From contig NZ_WTYY01000003.1 in the NCBI RefSeq assembly GCF_009827405.1, forward strand, positions 434,001-498,000: DNA of 64,000 nt, in the 5' to 3' direction. Positions within the stretch are counted from its first letter, which is position 1. Each line of letters starts with the position of its first letter. The position numbers were made by a program, and so were the translations under genes. The notes beneath the pieces are model-generated. The model made no database searches. It had not been told where the DNA came from and saw nothing but the letters and a program-made list of their open reading frames with translations. This stretch comes from Alteraurantiacibacter aestuarii (GTDB taxonomy: Bacteria > Pseudomonadota > Alphaproteobacteria > Sphingomonadales > Sphingomonadaceae). Positions 45,225 through 53,642 of the stretch are shown here, piece by piece.

Positions 45225-46277
45225 ATGCGTTACAACCAGCTTGGCAAATCGGGTCTCGTGGTGTCCGAGATATGCCTTGGCGCGATGACTTTCGGCAATA
45301 AGCCCAGCGCGTTCTTCCAGCATGATCTGGATCAGGCGGGCTCTACCGCACTGATCCGCCAGGCTATCGATGCCGGGGTCAATTTCATCGATACGGCCAA
45401 TGTCTATTCGGCGGGGCAGAGCGAGGAATTCCTCGGTCAGGCGCTGCGCGATATCGGCGTGGCGCGCGATCAGGTGGTGATCGCCACCAAGGGCATGGGC
45501 CCGATGGGCGAAGGCCCGAATGACGGCGGATATGGCCGCTATCACCTGATGAACCAGATCGACGCCAGCCTCGACCGGCTCGGCCTCGACCATGTCGATC
45601 TGTATCAGATTCACGGCTGGGACCCGATTGCGCCGATGGAAGAAGGTCTGCGCGCGCTGGAGGATATCGTGCGCTCTGGCCGTGCACGCTATGTCGGCGT
45701 GTCCAACTGGGCCGCGTGGCAGATCGCCAGGGCGCTGGGTATTGCCGAGCGCCGCGGGTGGGACAAGTTCATCTCCAACCAGGCGTTTTACGCGGTGTCT
45801 GGCCGCGAGCTGGAGCGCGATGTGGTGCCGATGATGCAGAGTGAGGGTCTTGGCCTGATGGTCTGGAGCCCGCTGATCGGCGGACTGCTGAGCGGCAAGT
45901 ATGATTTTGGAGAAGATGGCACGGTGTCGGGCGAAGGTCGCCGCGCCAAGCTGGATTTCCCGCGTGCGGACAAGCAGCTGGCGGCAAATGCGGTTGCCGC
46001 CATGCGGCCGATGGCGGCCGCGCGCGATGTCTCCGTCGCTTCGATTGCGCTGGCATGGCTGCTGCACCAGCCGGTCGTGGGATCGGTGATCGTAGGCGCC
46101 AAAAGGGCGGACCAGCTGGCGCAGAACCTCGCCGCAAGCGACATCGAACTGACATCGGATGAGCTGGCAACGCTCGATGAAATCGGCCGTCTGGACGATG
46201 AATATCCGGCATGGGCGCTCAAGGCGCAGCTGCACCGCCACGGCTTTCGCGTCTCCCCGCGTCGCCCGCAATCGTGA
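45225..46277 (+). CDS. Aldo/keto reductase
   Basis: This 350-residue NADPH-dependent TIM-barrel enzyme has the usual catalytic tetrad region: NFIDTANVYSAGQSEEFLG with D and Y, the lysine in VVIATKGMG, and QIHGWDPIAPMEE. The C-terminal block SVIVGAKRADQLAQNL binds cofactor. Substrate unknown. It lies between proA and nadD, which are usually direct neighbours, and overlaps nadD by four bases (GTGA). Confidence 0.9.
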   Translation: MRYNQLGKSGLVVSEICLGAMTFGNKPSAFFQHDLDQAGSTALIRQAIDAGVNFIDTANVYSAGQSEEFLGQALRDIGVARDQVVIATKGMGPMGEGPNDGGYGRYHLMNQIDASLDRLGLDHVDLYQIHGWDPIAPMEEGLRALEDIVRSGRARYVGVSNWAAWQIARALGIAERRGWDKFISNQAFYAVSGRELERDVVPMMQSEGLGLMVWSPLIGGLLSGKYDFGEDGTVSGEGRRAKLDFPRADKQLAANAVAAMRPMAAARDVSVASIALAWLLHQPVVGSVIVGAKRADQLAQNLAASDIELTSDELATLDEIGRLDDEYPAWALKAQLHRHGFRVSPRRPQS

Positions 46278-46981
46278 GATTCCGCCGCGGCCCCGCTGCG
46301 CCGCTGACCGGCCTGATGGGCGGTTCGTTCAATCCCGCGCATCACGGCCACAGGCGGGTGTCGCTGTTCGCCATGCGGGCGCTGGGTCTGGACGAGATGT
46401 GGTGGATGGTTTCCCCCGGCAATCCGCTGAAACCGCGTCAGGGCATGGCGCCTTTTGCCGCCCGCATGCACTCTGCCCGGATGATGAGCCGCAGTGCCCC
46501 GATCAAGGTCACGGCGATCGAACAGCAGCTGGGCACGCGCTACACGGTGGATACGCTGCGCGCGGTCAAGCGGATGTTCCCGCGCCGCCAGTTTGTGTGG
46601 GTGATGGGGGCGGATAATCTCGCCCAGTTCCACAAGTGGCGGAACTGGCGCCAAATTGCCCGTGAAATGCCGATTGCGGTGATTGCCCGGCCCGGCTATG
46701 ACGAGGACGCCCTCGCGAGCCCCGCGATGGCTTGGCTGCGGCGTTACCGGTTATCCGCAGCCGGATTACGCAACCGGGGCGAATGGAGCGCACCTGCGCT
46801 GATAGAATTGCGTTTTGATCCTGATCCGCGCTCGGCAACACAAATTCGTGATGCGGATCCTGATTGGGCGGACCGGTTTTCCGGCCCGGCTCCCAGGGAT
46901 GAAGTGACGCATTCGCTCATTCGCAATTCCGTACCAACCAGTTCGTCCAACGATCGTTCAGCACGGGGACATGACGCATGA
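46274..46981 (+). CDS. nadD: Nicotinate-nucleotide adenylyltransferase
   Basis: This 235-residue enzyme adenylylates nicotinate mononucleotide in NAD synthesis. The nucleotidyltransferase motif is GGSFNPAHHGH near residue 15, with MMVSPGNPLK-like WWMVSPGNPLKPR and FVWVMGADNLAQFHKW. The C-terminal ISSTxIR-like site reads RSATQIRD. GTG at 46274 gives a four-base overlap with the reductase gene. About 30 serine-rich residues at the C-terminus are extra. Confidence 0.92.
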   Translation: MRFRRGPAAPLTGLMGGSFNPAHHGHRRVSLFAMRALGLDEMWWMVSPGNPLKPRQGMAPFAARMHSARMMSRSAPIKVTAIEQQLGTRYTVDTLRAVKRMFPRRQFVWVMGADNLAQFHKWRNWRQIAREMPIAVIARPGYDEDALASPAMAWLRRYRLSAAGLRNRGEWSAPALIELRFDPDPRSATQIRDADPDWADRFSGPAPRDEVTHSLIRNSVPTSSSNDRSARGHDA

Positions 46982-47041
46982 GGCGTTCTGGCCCCATGCC
47001 GCATTTGTCCCTTTTCCAATTCAGGAGCATGAAAAGTCGCG

Positions 47042-47476
47042 ATGATACAGGCGCAAGCCACCCCGGCATCAACGGGCACCGCAACCATCATTTCCATGAC
47101 TGACACACCGCACACCATCCAGGCAGAGCCTGGCTCGATCCACGCCCTGATCCTCGAACAGCTCGAGGATGATCAGGCGCAGGACCTCGTATCCATCCCG
47201 CTCGAAGGCAAGAGCTCGATCGCCGATCACATGATCGTCGCTTCCGGCCGCTCGACCAGGCAGGTTGCCGCCATGGCTTCCAAGCTGGCCGAAAGGCTCA
47301 AGAAGGCGGGCGAGCCAGCTCCGCGCATCGAAGGCCTGCCGGCGGCAGACTGGGTGCTGATCGATGCAGGTGACGTGGTCGTCCACCTGTTCCGCCCCGA
47401 AGTGCGCAGCTTTTACAACCTCGAGAGGATGTGGGGCTTCGGCGACGACGGCGCAAAGGCTGTTGGGAACGTTTGA
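47042..47476 (+). CDS. rsfS: Ribosome silencing factor RsfS
   Basis: This 144-residue Iojap-family protein binds L14 and blocks subunit joining during starvation. The conserved core reads KSSIADHMIVASGRSTRQVAAMASKLAERL, split into GKSSIADHMIVASGRS and RQVAAMASKLAE, and DWVLIDAGDVVVHLFRPEVRSFYNLERMW in parts. The N-terminal 25 residues are variable; the ATG at 47096 is an alternative start. It follows nadD as in many bacteria. Confidence 0.93.
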   Translation: MIQAQATPASTGTATIISMTDTPHTIQAEPGSIHALILEQLEDDQAQDLVSIPLEGKSSIADHMIVASGRSTRQVAAMASKLAERLKKAGEPAPRIEGLPAADWVLIDAGDVVVHLFRPEVRSFYNLERMWGFGDDGAKAVGNV

Positions 47477-47567
47477 GGCCAGACAAAGCCTCCAAGAAAC
47501 AACAAACCCACCCAAAACAAACCTCTCCCCGATGGCTCGCGCCTGCAATTGCGGCTAGAGCAATCGC

Positions 47568-47990
47568 ATGCTCCTGCATGTGATCGCCCGTGGAAAGATT
47601 GCCCGCTCGCCAGAGGCGGAGCTTGTGGCACGTTACGAAAAGCGCATCGCCTGGCCGCTGAAGCTGACCGAATTGCCCGAAACAGGCGGCCGCATTCCCG
47701 ATCCGCAAACCCCGTTCAAGACCGTCCTGCTTGATGAAAAGGGCAGCGATATCTCCAGTGAGGAGCTGGCCCAAACCCTGGAGAAATGGCGCGATGGCGG
47801 CATGCGCGAATGCCGCTTCGTGCTCGGCGCCGCAGATGGTCACTCGCAGGCAGAGCGGGATGAGGCGGACCTGTTGCTGGCGTTCGGCAAGGCCACCTGG
47901 CCGCATCTGCTGGCGCGCGCCATGCTGATGGAACAGCTGTTTCGCGCCACATCGATCCTTGCCGGACACCCCTATCATCGGTCAGGATAG
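47568..47990 (+). CDS. rlmH: 23S rRNA (pseudouridine1915-N3)-methyltransferase RlmH
   Basis: This 140-residue SPOUT-class enzyme methylates pseudouridine 1915 in helix 69. The knotted SAM site is FVLGAADGHSQ (the family usually has GGPxG; here GAADG), and the C-terminus is LARAMLMEQLFRATSILAG then HPYHR. It is third in the nadD-rsfS-rlmH row and is followed five bases later by an envC-like gene. Confidence 0.94.
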   Translation: MLLHVIARGKIARSPEAELVARYEKRIAWPLKLTELPETGGRIPDPQTPFKTVLLDEKGSDISSEELAQTLEKWRDGGMRECRFVLGAADGHSQAERDEADLLLAFGKATWPHLLARAMLMEQLFRATSILAGHPYHRSG

Positions 47991-47994
47991 GGCG

Positions 47995-49200
47995 ATGTCG
48001 CGGATTTTGCTTCTGGCTGCATCGTTCCTGCTGCTTGGCTTTGCCGCCAGCGCCCAGCGCGCGCCAGTCTATGACAGTCCGGTGGAGACGCGAAATGCCC
48101 TGCGCCAGGCACTGGCGGAGCGTGAACAGGCTCAGGCCCGCAGTGAGCGGCTGGAGCAGGAAGCCGCCAGCGCCGAAGATGCCGCCCAGCGTACCGCCCG
48201 CGAAACCGCCGCACTGGCCGCCCGGGTCCAGCAGGCCGAAGCCAGCATTGCCGCAGCAGAAGCGCGCAGTGCCCTTATCGAAGGGGAGCGAGACACTCTG
48301 CGCGAGGAGCTGGGGCGCGAGCAGCGGCCCGTTGTCCGGCTTACTGCGGCGCTTCAGCAATTCTCAAGGCGTCCTGTGGCGCTTTCTGTGCTGCGTCCGG
48401 GCGAAGTGCGCGACGTGGTCTATCTGCGCGCGGTCATGGCCAGCGCGGTGCCTGAAGTGCAGGCCCGCACCGCCAGCCTGCGCAGCCGCATCGCCCGCTC
48501 CCGGCAATTGCAGCGACAGGCGCAGCAGGCCGTGGCGGCGCTGCGCGAGGAGGAAGGCATTCTGGCGCAGCGACGCCAGCAACTCGCCGCGATCGAAACG
48601 CGCCAGCGTCTGGCTGCGCGCGAGGCGGGCATGTCCGCCAACCGCGAATCCGAACGCGCTCTGGCCTTAGCGGAACAGGCGCGCGATCTTGATGGGCTGG
48701 TGGGCGAACTGGATCGCGCCGCCAGCCTGCGTCAGCGTCTGGCCGCTCTGCCGGGGCCAAGCCTGCGACCCGGCGAAGGCGAGCAGGCACCGCTCGCGGC
48801 CCCACTGGCAACGTCGTCTCCCACAGGACCCGCCAATGCGCCAGCGCCCTATATCCTGCCCGTGGCAGGACGCACGATTGTGGGGTTTGGTGCACCGCAG
48901 GGGGCGGCCCTGAGCCAGGGCATAACGCTGGCACCGCGCGCTGGGGCGCAGGTGGTGGCGCCGGCAGCGGGCCGCGTGGCCTTTGCCGGCACGTATAGAG
49001 GCTATGGCCAGATCGTGATCATCGAACATACCGGCGGCTGGACCAGCCTCGTCACCGGCCTTGCGCGCAGCGATGTGGCCGTTGGGGCGGAGCTGGTTGG
49101 CGGTTCCCCCATCGGCATTGCCGGGCCGGGCCGCCCGACCATCAGCGTGGAACTGCGCCGCGAAGGGGAGGCCGTCAATCCGCTGCAATTTACCGGGTAG
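47995..49200 (+). CDS. EnvC-like murein hydrolase activator (degenerate LytM domain)
   Basis: This 401-residue exported protein has a signal peptide (about 1-20, FLLLGFAASAQ), two long coiled-coil segments (about 30-105 and 150-235), and a C-terminal M23/LytM domain (about 280-400). The zinc ligands are missing: the HxxxD site is QGITLA and the final HxH is replaced by TISVELRR. This is expected for EnvC-type activators of amidases. ATG at 47995 follows AGGATAGGG and begins the signal peptide. Confidence 0.9.
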   Translation: MSRILLLAASFLLLGFAASAQRAPVYDSPVETRNALRQALAEREQAQARSERLEQEAASAEDAAQRTARETAALAARVQQAEASIAAAEARSALIEGERDTLREELGREQRPVVRLTAALQQFSRRPVALSVLRPGEVRDVVYLRAVMASAVPEVQARTASLRSRIARSRQLQRQAQQAVAALREEEGILAQRRQQLAAIETRQRLAAREAGMSANRESERALALAEQARDLDGLVGELDRAASLRQRLAALPGPSLRPGEGEQAPLAAPLATSSPTGPANAPAPYILPVAGRTIVGFGAPQGAALSQGITLAPRAGAQVVAPAAGRVAFAGTYRGYGQIVIIEHTGGWTSLVTGLARSDVAVGAELVGGSPIGIAGPGRPTISVELRREGEAVNPLQFTG

Positions 49201-49298
49201 GCCCGTCATCCGTCCCGCACTGGCACCCAAAATCCCTCATCTGGCGTTCAGCCCGCGGCTGCGATAAAAGCCTCCGGGACCCAACAGGATATCGTGAT

Positions 49299-50636
49299 AT
49301 GAAATTCGCCCCTGCACTTCGCGCCGCCGCCCTTTGCACGGCGATAGCCTTGCTGCCTGCCACCACGGCGGGCTTTGCGCAGGTGGAGGGCAGGGCATCG
49401 CCCGAATTTGCCAAGCTCTTCGCCACCTATCAGCGGATCAAGACCAGCTACGTCGAACCTGTCGATGATGAGCAGCTGATCCGCGGTGCGATTGACGGCA
49501 TGCTCGCATCGCTGGACCCGCACAGTTCCTACATCGATGGCGCAGCGCTTCAGCGGCTGGAGACCATGATTGACGGGAATTACCAGGGGCTGGGTATTTC
49601 GGTGCAGATGGATGATGGCGCGGTGAAGGTGGTATCCCCCTTCCGTGGCAGTCCGGCGGATATTGCCGGGGTCAAGGCAGGCGATTTTATCACCCATATC
49701 GATGGCCACCTGATCTATGGGCTGGAGATCAACGATGCCGTGTCGCAAATGCGCGGGCCGGCGGGCACGGCCATCAACCTGACGATTTTCCGCCCTGGCC
49801 GCGATGAGCCGATCGAGATCAGCGTAACGCGCGGCGTGATTGAGCTGGAGCCGGTCACATCCGAGCTGATGAGCGGCAATATCGGCCATATCAGCGTCAA
49901 TGAATTCAGCCGCGATGTTGGCGCAGACGTGAATGCGGCGATTGCCGACTTGCGCAGCCAGGCGACCGGACGCCTCTCCGGGCTGGTGCTGGACTTGCGG
50001 CGCAATCCGGGCGGTTCACTGGATGAAGCGGTGGCCCTGACCGATCTGTTCCTGGCGCAGGGTCAGATCGTCTCCCAGCGCGGCCGCACCAGGCGCGACA
50101 CGGTCTATTACGAGGCGGAAACCGTCTATCGCGGCGATGTTGTCGATGGCCTGCCGATGATCGTGCTGATCGATGAAGGCTCCGCCTCCGCCAGCGAGAT
50201 CGTGGCCGGTGCGTTGCAGGATCATCACCGCGCGCTGATCATGGGCCAGCGCAGCTTTGGCAAGGGCAGTGTGCAGACATTGCTGCCGCTCACCCGCGAT
50301 ACCGCGCTCAAGCTCACCACCGCGCGCTATTACACGCCGTCGGGCCGCAGCGTGCAGGAAGGCGGGATAGAGCCCGATATCCGCGTGCCGCAATTGTCCG
50401 ATCCCGATGCCGAACGCCGCCAGCGCTATGCCTTGCGCGAAAGCGATCTGCGCGGCCACCTGATCAACGAGCTGGATTATGAGGACGAATCGCTGGAGCG
50501 GGATCGCAACGCCGATCCGCGCTTCATGCTCACCGCAGAGCAGCTTGAGGAGCAGGGGATCGACGACTTCCAGCTGCATTATGCGCTGGAAACCATGCGC
50601 CGCACCAATCGCACCAACCTTGCCTCGCGTCGCTGA
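49299..50636 (+). CDS. ctpA: Carboxyl-terminal processing protease CtpA (S41 family)
   Basis: This 445-residue periplasmic serine protease has a signal peptide (about 1-26), an N-terminal helical region (YVEPVDDEQLIRGAIDGMLASLDPHSSY), a PDZ domain (about 85-170, GLGISVQM then VISPIRGSPA-like VVSPFRGSPADIAGVKAGDFI), and the catalytic core with DLRRNPGG, the serine in DEGSASASEIVAGALQ and the lysine in GQRSFGKGSVQ. It trims C-termini of envelope proteins. It follows envC, a widely conserved order. Confidence 0.95.
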   Translation: MKFAPALRAAALCTAIALLPATTAGFAQVEGRASPEFAKLFATYQRIKTSYVEPVDDEQLIRGAIDGMLASLDPHSSYIDGAALQRLETMIDGNYQGLGISVQMDDGAVKVVSPFRGSPADIAGVKAGDFITHIDGHLIYGLEINDAVSQMRGPAGTAINLTIFRPGRDEPIEISVTRGVIELEPVTSELMSGNIGHISVNEFSRDVGADVNAAIADLRSQATGRLSGLVLDLRRNPGGSLDEAVALTDLFLAQGQIVSQRGRTRRDTVYYEAETVYRGDVVDGLPMIVLIDEGSASASEIVAGALQDHHRALIMGQRSFGKGSVQTLLPLTRDTALKLTTARYYTPSGRSVQEGGIEPDIRVPQLSDPDAERRQRYALRESDLRGHLINELDYEDESLERDRNADPRFMLTAEQLEEQGIDDFQLHYALETMRRTNRTNLASRR

Positions 50637-50647
50637 AGGGTCCGGCG

Positions 50648-51115
50648 ATGACTAGACCGGATGTGATGGCGCAGCGTCTGGCGCTGCTGGTTCCCGCCCT
50701 GCTGCTGGGCGGCGCCTATATCTCGCAATATGGCTTTGGCCTCTATCCGTGTGAGATGTGCTGGTGGCAGCGCTGGCCGCACTTCGCCGCGCTGGCGCTG
50801 GCGCTCGCTTCCTTTGCGATCCCGCCAAAACGCCTGTTCGTGGCGCTGGCAGCGGGGGGAATTCTGGTGTCGGGCCTGATCGGCGTGTTCCATGCCGGCG
50901 TGGAATATGGACTGTGGGAAGGGCTGACCAGCTGCTCCCTGCCGCCCAGCGCCAGCGTCGATCCGCTGGAGGCCATTCTGGCCCAGCCGATCATTCGCTG
51001 TGATCAGCCGGCGTGGACCATGATGGGCATTTCGCTGGCCGGGTTCAACGCGATCTTCTCCATCGCCGGGGCAGTCACCATATGGTCGCTGCTGGCAAGG
51101 AAGGACAAGCTATGA
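50648..51115 (+). CDS. dsbB: Disulfide bond formation protein B
   Basis: This 155-residue inner-membrane oxidoreductase passes electrons from DsbA to ubiquinone. Four membrane segments are visible (about 9-27, 44-60, 65-88, 128-150). The first periplasmic pair is PCEMCWWQR and the second pair is SCSLPPSASVD ending at IIRCDQ. It overlaps the coq7 start by four bases, an apt pairing because its electron acceptor is ubiquinone. Confidence 0.93.
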   Translation: MTRPDVMAQRLALLVPALLLGGAYISQYGFGLYPCEMCWWQRWPHFAALALALASFAIPPKRLFVALAAGGILVSGLIGVFHAGVEYGLWEGLTSCSLPPSASVDPLEAILAQPIIRCDQPAWTMMGISLAGFNAIFSIAGAVTIWSLLARKDKL

Positions 51116-51645
51116 GCGAGAGCGTTACAGGCCCGGACCGGTCGGAAATGATCCGCGTCGATCAGGCGGGCGAATTTGGCGCCACGCGCATCTATGCCGG
51201 GCAATTGGCGGTGATGGGCGATCGCGGCCCACATTCGGCAGAGATCCGCGCCATGGCCGAGCAGGAAGTGGGCCACAGGGCGGAATTCGATGCGCTGATG
51301 GCCAGGCGCGGAGTGCGCCCCACGGCGTTGCAGCCGTTCTGGAATGTGGCCGGATTCGCGCTTGGAGCGGGCACCGCCATGATCGGGCCGGAAGCGGCAA
51401 TGGCCTGCACCGCCGCGATCGAGGAAGAGATAGACCGCCACTACACGCAGCAGCTGGAAGAACTGGAACGGGATGGCGATGATCCGGAACTGGCCGACAT
51501 GATCGCCCGCTTCCGCGAAGATGAGCGCGAGCACCGCGATGCAGCACTTGCAGCAGGCGCAGAGAAGGCGCCCGGCTATGCGCTGCTGACCGCCGCCATC
51601 CGCATGGGCTGCCGCGCTGCCATTCGGCTGTCGGAGAAGATTTGA
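51112..51645 (+). CDS. coq7: Demethoxyubiquinone hydroxylase (Coq7)
   Basis: This 177-residue di-iron enzyme hydroxylates demethoxyubiquinone in ubiquinone synthesis. Iron ligands appear in RVDQAGEFGA, AEQEVGHRAEF, AIEEEIDRHY and REDEREHRD, forming the usual four-helix E/EH pattern. ATG at 51112 overlaps dsbB. The same frame is open upstream inside dsbB, but is not conserved. Confidence 0.93.
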   Translation: MSESVTGPDRSEMIRVDQAGEFGATRIYAGQLAVMGDRGPHSAEIRAMAEQEVGHRAEFDALMARRGVRPTALQPFWNVAGFALGAGTAMIGPEAAMACTAAIEEEIDRHYTQQLEELERDGDDPELADMIARFREDEREHRDAALAAGAEKAPGYALLTAAIRMGCRAAIRLSEKI

Positions 51646-51787
51646 TCGAAGTGAGTTCGAACGGGGCAAGTTTGATTGGTATCAGTGCCGGTCTGCCCCG
51701 CTTCAGTTATGGTTCAGGCCTGTTGCTGCCATTTGAGGCCAGCAGGTGGGCCCGGTTCCACAGGCCGGGATGTTACAGGATTATGAA

Positions 51788-52381
51788 ATGAAACGCCTGA
51801 TCGCGCTCGCCGCAACCACAGCCCTGGTCGGCATCGTATCGTCGCCCGCTCTAGCACAGGGCGAGGGCGAGGATTCCGAAAGCTACAACACGGTCATCAT
51901 CTATGGCGATGATGAATGTCCCGCCACGCAAGGCGATACGATCACCGTTTGCGCGCGCATGGATGAAAGCGAACGCTATCGCATTCCGCCAAACCTGCGC
52001 CAGAGCCGGGACCCTGAAAACACTTCCTGGACCAATCGTGTGCGCAGTTTTGAAGCTGTCGGCGCGTTTGGCCCGCTGTCCTGCACCAATATCGGTGGTG
52101 GCAGTGAGCTGGGCTGCACGGCGCAGATGATCGAGGAAGCCTATCAGGAGCGGGCGGAGAACCCCAATGTCCGGTTCAGCCAGCTGATTGCGGATGAACG
52201 GCAGGAACGCCTCTCCACCATCGATGCCGAGGCTGCTGCCACGCAGCGGCGCGTGGAAGTGCTGGAGCGGGCCTATATGGACAAGCTGGAAGCCGAACGT
52301 GATGCGCCGCTTCCGGGTGAGGAAGACCTGCCCGAACTGGTCGATCCCGACGAAATTCCCGACGCACCGCCTGCCAATTGA
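51788..52381 (+). CDS. Hypothetical exported protein
   Basis: This 197-residue protein has a clear signal peptide (residues 1-23, ending ALAQ). The mature part contains ITVCARMDESERYRIPPNLR and four cysteines, two in CTNIGGGSELGC, plus a coiled-coil C-terminal portion (STIDAEAAATQRRVEVLERA) and an acidic proline tail. It has no recognised domain; similar cysteine-bearing periplasmic proteins are frequent in sphingomonads. The start at 51788 is chosen for the signal peptide. It is separated from coq7 by 142 bases. Confidence 0.72.
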   Translation: MKRLIALAATTALVGIVSSPALAQGEGEDSESYNTVIIYGDDECPATQGDTITVCARMDESERYRIPPNLRQSRDPENTSWTNRVRSFEAVGAFGPLSCTNIGGGSELGCTAQMIEEAYQERAENPNVRFSQLIADERQERLSTIDAEAAATQRRVEVLERAYMDKLEAERDAPLPGEEDLPELVDPDEIPDAPPAN

Positions 52382-52429
52382 ACGCAAGGGTAGCGCATAG
52401 TTAACGAAAACCCGGCTAAGGGCCTTCAT

Positions 52430-53557
52430 ATGACAGGTCCCAGGCGCATATTGACGGTTTTCGGCACGCGGCCCGAAGCCATCAAACTCTTCCCGCTCGT
52501 CCATGCCTTGCGGGCGGACGACCGGTTCGTCTCGCGCGTGTGCGTCAGCGGCCAGCATCGCGGCATGCTCGATCAGGTGCTGGAAATTTCCGGCGTCGTT
52601 CCCGATCACGATCTGGACCTGATGCAGCCCGACCAGTCGCTGGATGAGCTGACCGCCCGCCTGCTGACCGGGCTTGGCCGTGTGATGGATGCCGAACAGC
52701 CGGACTGGGTGGTGGTGCAGGGCGATACTGCCACCGCGATGGCCGGTGCGATGGCTGCTTATTACCGCAAGATTCCGGTGTGCCATGTCGAAGCGGGCCT
52801 GCGCAGCGGCAATATCTACCAGCCCTGGCCGGAAGAGGTGAACCGCAAGATCATCGGCAATATTGCCGCCCTCCATTGCGCACCGACGGAAACGGCCCAG
52901 GCCGCCCTGCTGGCCGAGAATGTCGACCCCGGCATTGTCCACGTCACCGGCAATACGGTGATCGATGCCTTGCAGTGGATCACCGCGCGGATCGAAAAGG
53001 AGCCCCGGCTGGCCGCCGGTCTGGCGGATCTGGAAAAGCGCTTTGCCCACAAGCGCATCATCGGCGTGACCTGCCACCGGCGGGAGAATTTTGGCGAAGG
53101 CATGCAGGCTATTGCCGATGCCATCCGCCGCCTGGCTGCGCGGCCTGAAGTGGCGGTGATCTTCCCCGTCCACCTCAATCCCAATGTCCGCAAGGTGATG
53201 GACGAGCAGCTTGCCGGGGTTGAGGACGTGGCGATGATCGAACCGCTCGACTATCCGCATTTCGCACGGCTGATCGGCATCTCCGATCTGATGCTGACAG
53301 ACAGCGGCGGCGTGCAGGAAGAAGCGCCCGCCTTGGGCAAGCCGGTGCTGGTGATGCGCGATACGACCGAGCGGCCCGAAGGCGTGGAAGCGGGCACGGC
53401 CATGCTGGTGGGCACCAATGCCGACCGCATCGTGGCCGAGGCCAATCGTCTGCTGGATGACCATGACGCCTATCTGGCGATGGCCCGCGCGCACAATCCC
53501 TTTGGCGATGGCCACAGCGCCGCGCGTATTTGCGATCTGCTCTGCCAGCACAGCTGA
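52430..53557 (+). CDS. wecB: UDP-N-acetylglucosamine 2-epimerase
   Basis: This 375-residue non-hydrolysing epimerase interconverts UDP-GlcNAc and UDP-ManNAc. Blocks include TVFGTRPEAIKLFPLV, QHRGMLDQVLE, VQGDTATAMAGAMAAYY, HVEAGLRSGNIYQPWPEE, VTCHRRENFGEG and DSGGVQEEAPALGKPVLV. Together with wecC, 85 bases downstream, it supplies UDP-ManNAcA for a surface polysaccharide. No glycosyltransferase cluster is next to it. Confidence 0.96.
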   Translation: MTGPRRILTVFGTRPEAIKLFPLVHALRADDRFVSRVCVSGQHRGMLDQVLEISGVVPDHDLDLMQPDQSLDELTARLLTGLGRVMDAEQPDWVVVQGDTATAMAGAMAAYYRKIPVCHVEAGLRSGNIYQPWPEEVNRKIIGNIAALHCAPTETAQAALLAENVDPGIVHVTGNTVIDALQWITARIEKEPRLAAGLADLEKRFAHKRIIGVTCHRRENFGEGMQAIADAIRRLAARPEVAVIFPVHLNPNVRKVMDEQLAGVEDVAMIEPLDYPHFARLIGISDLMLTDSGGVQEEAPALGKPVLVMRDTTERPEGVEAGTAMLVGTNADRIVAEANRLLDDHDAYLAMARAHNPFGDGHSAARICDLLCQHS

Positions 53558-53642
53558 GTGGGCACAATTCCTTCCATCGTTACCGCAATATCAACCCTTT
53601 TCGGGCAGACGCCTTCGTGAGTTTTGAACGAAAGGCAGATGT

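Noticed and set aside
44043-46271. A 742-codon open frame on the minus strand
   Set aside because: It is antisense to proA and the aldo/keto reductase, both with clear motifs. Long antisense frames are normal in 63% GC DNA, and the translation is a histidine/arginine/alanine-rich mix with no domain.
51851-53551. A 566-codon open frame on the minus strand
   Set aside because: It is antisense to the exported hypothetical gene and wecB and shows no family motif.
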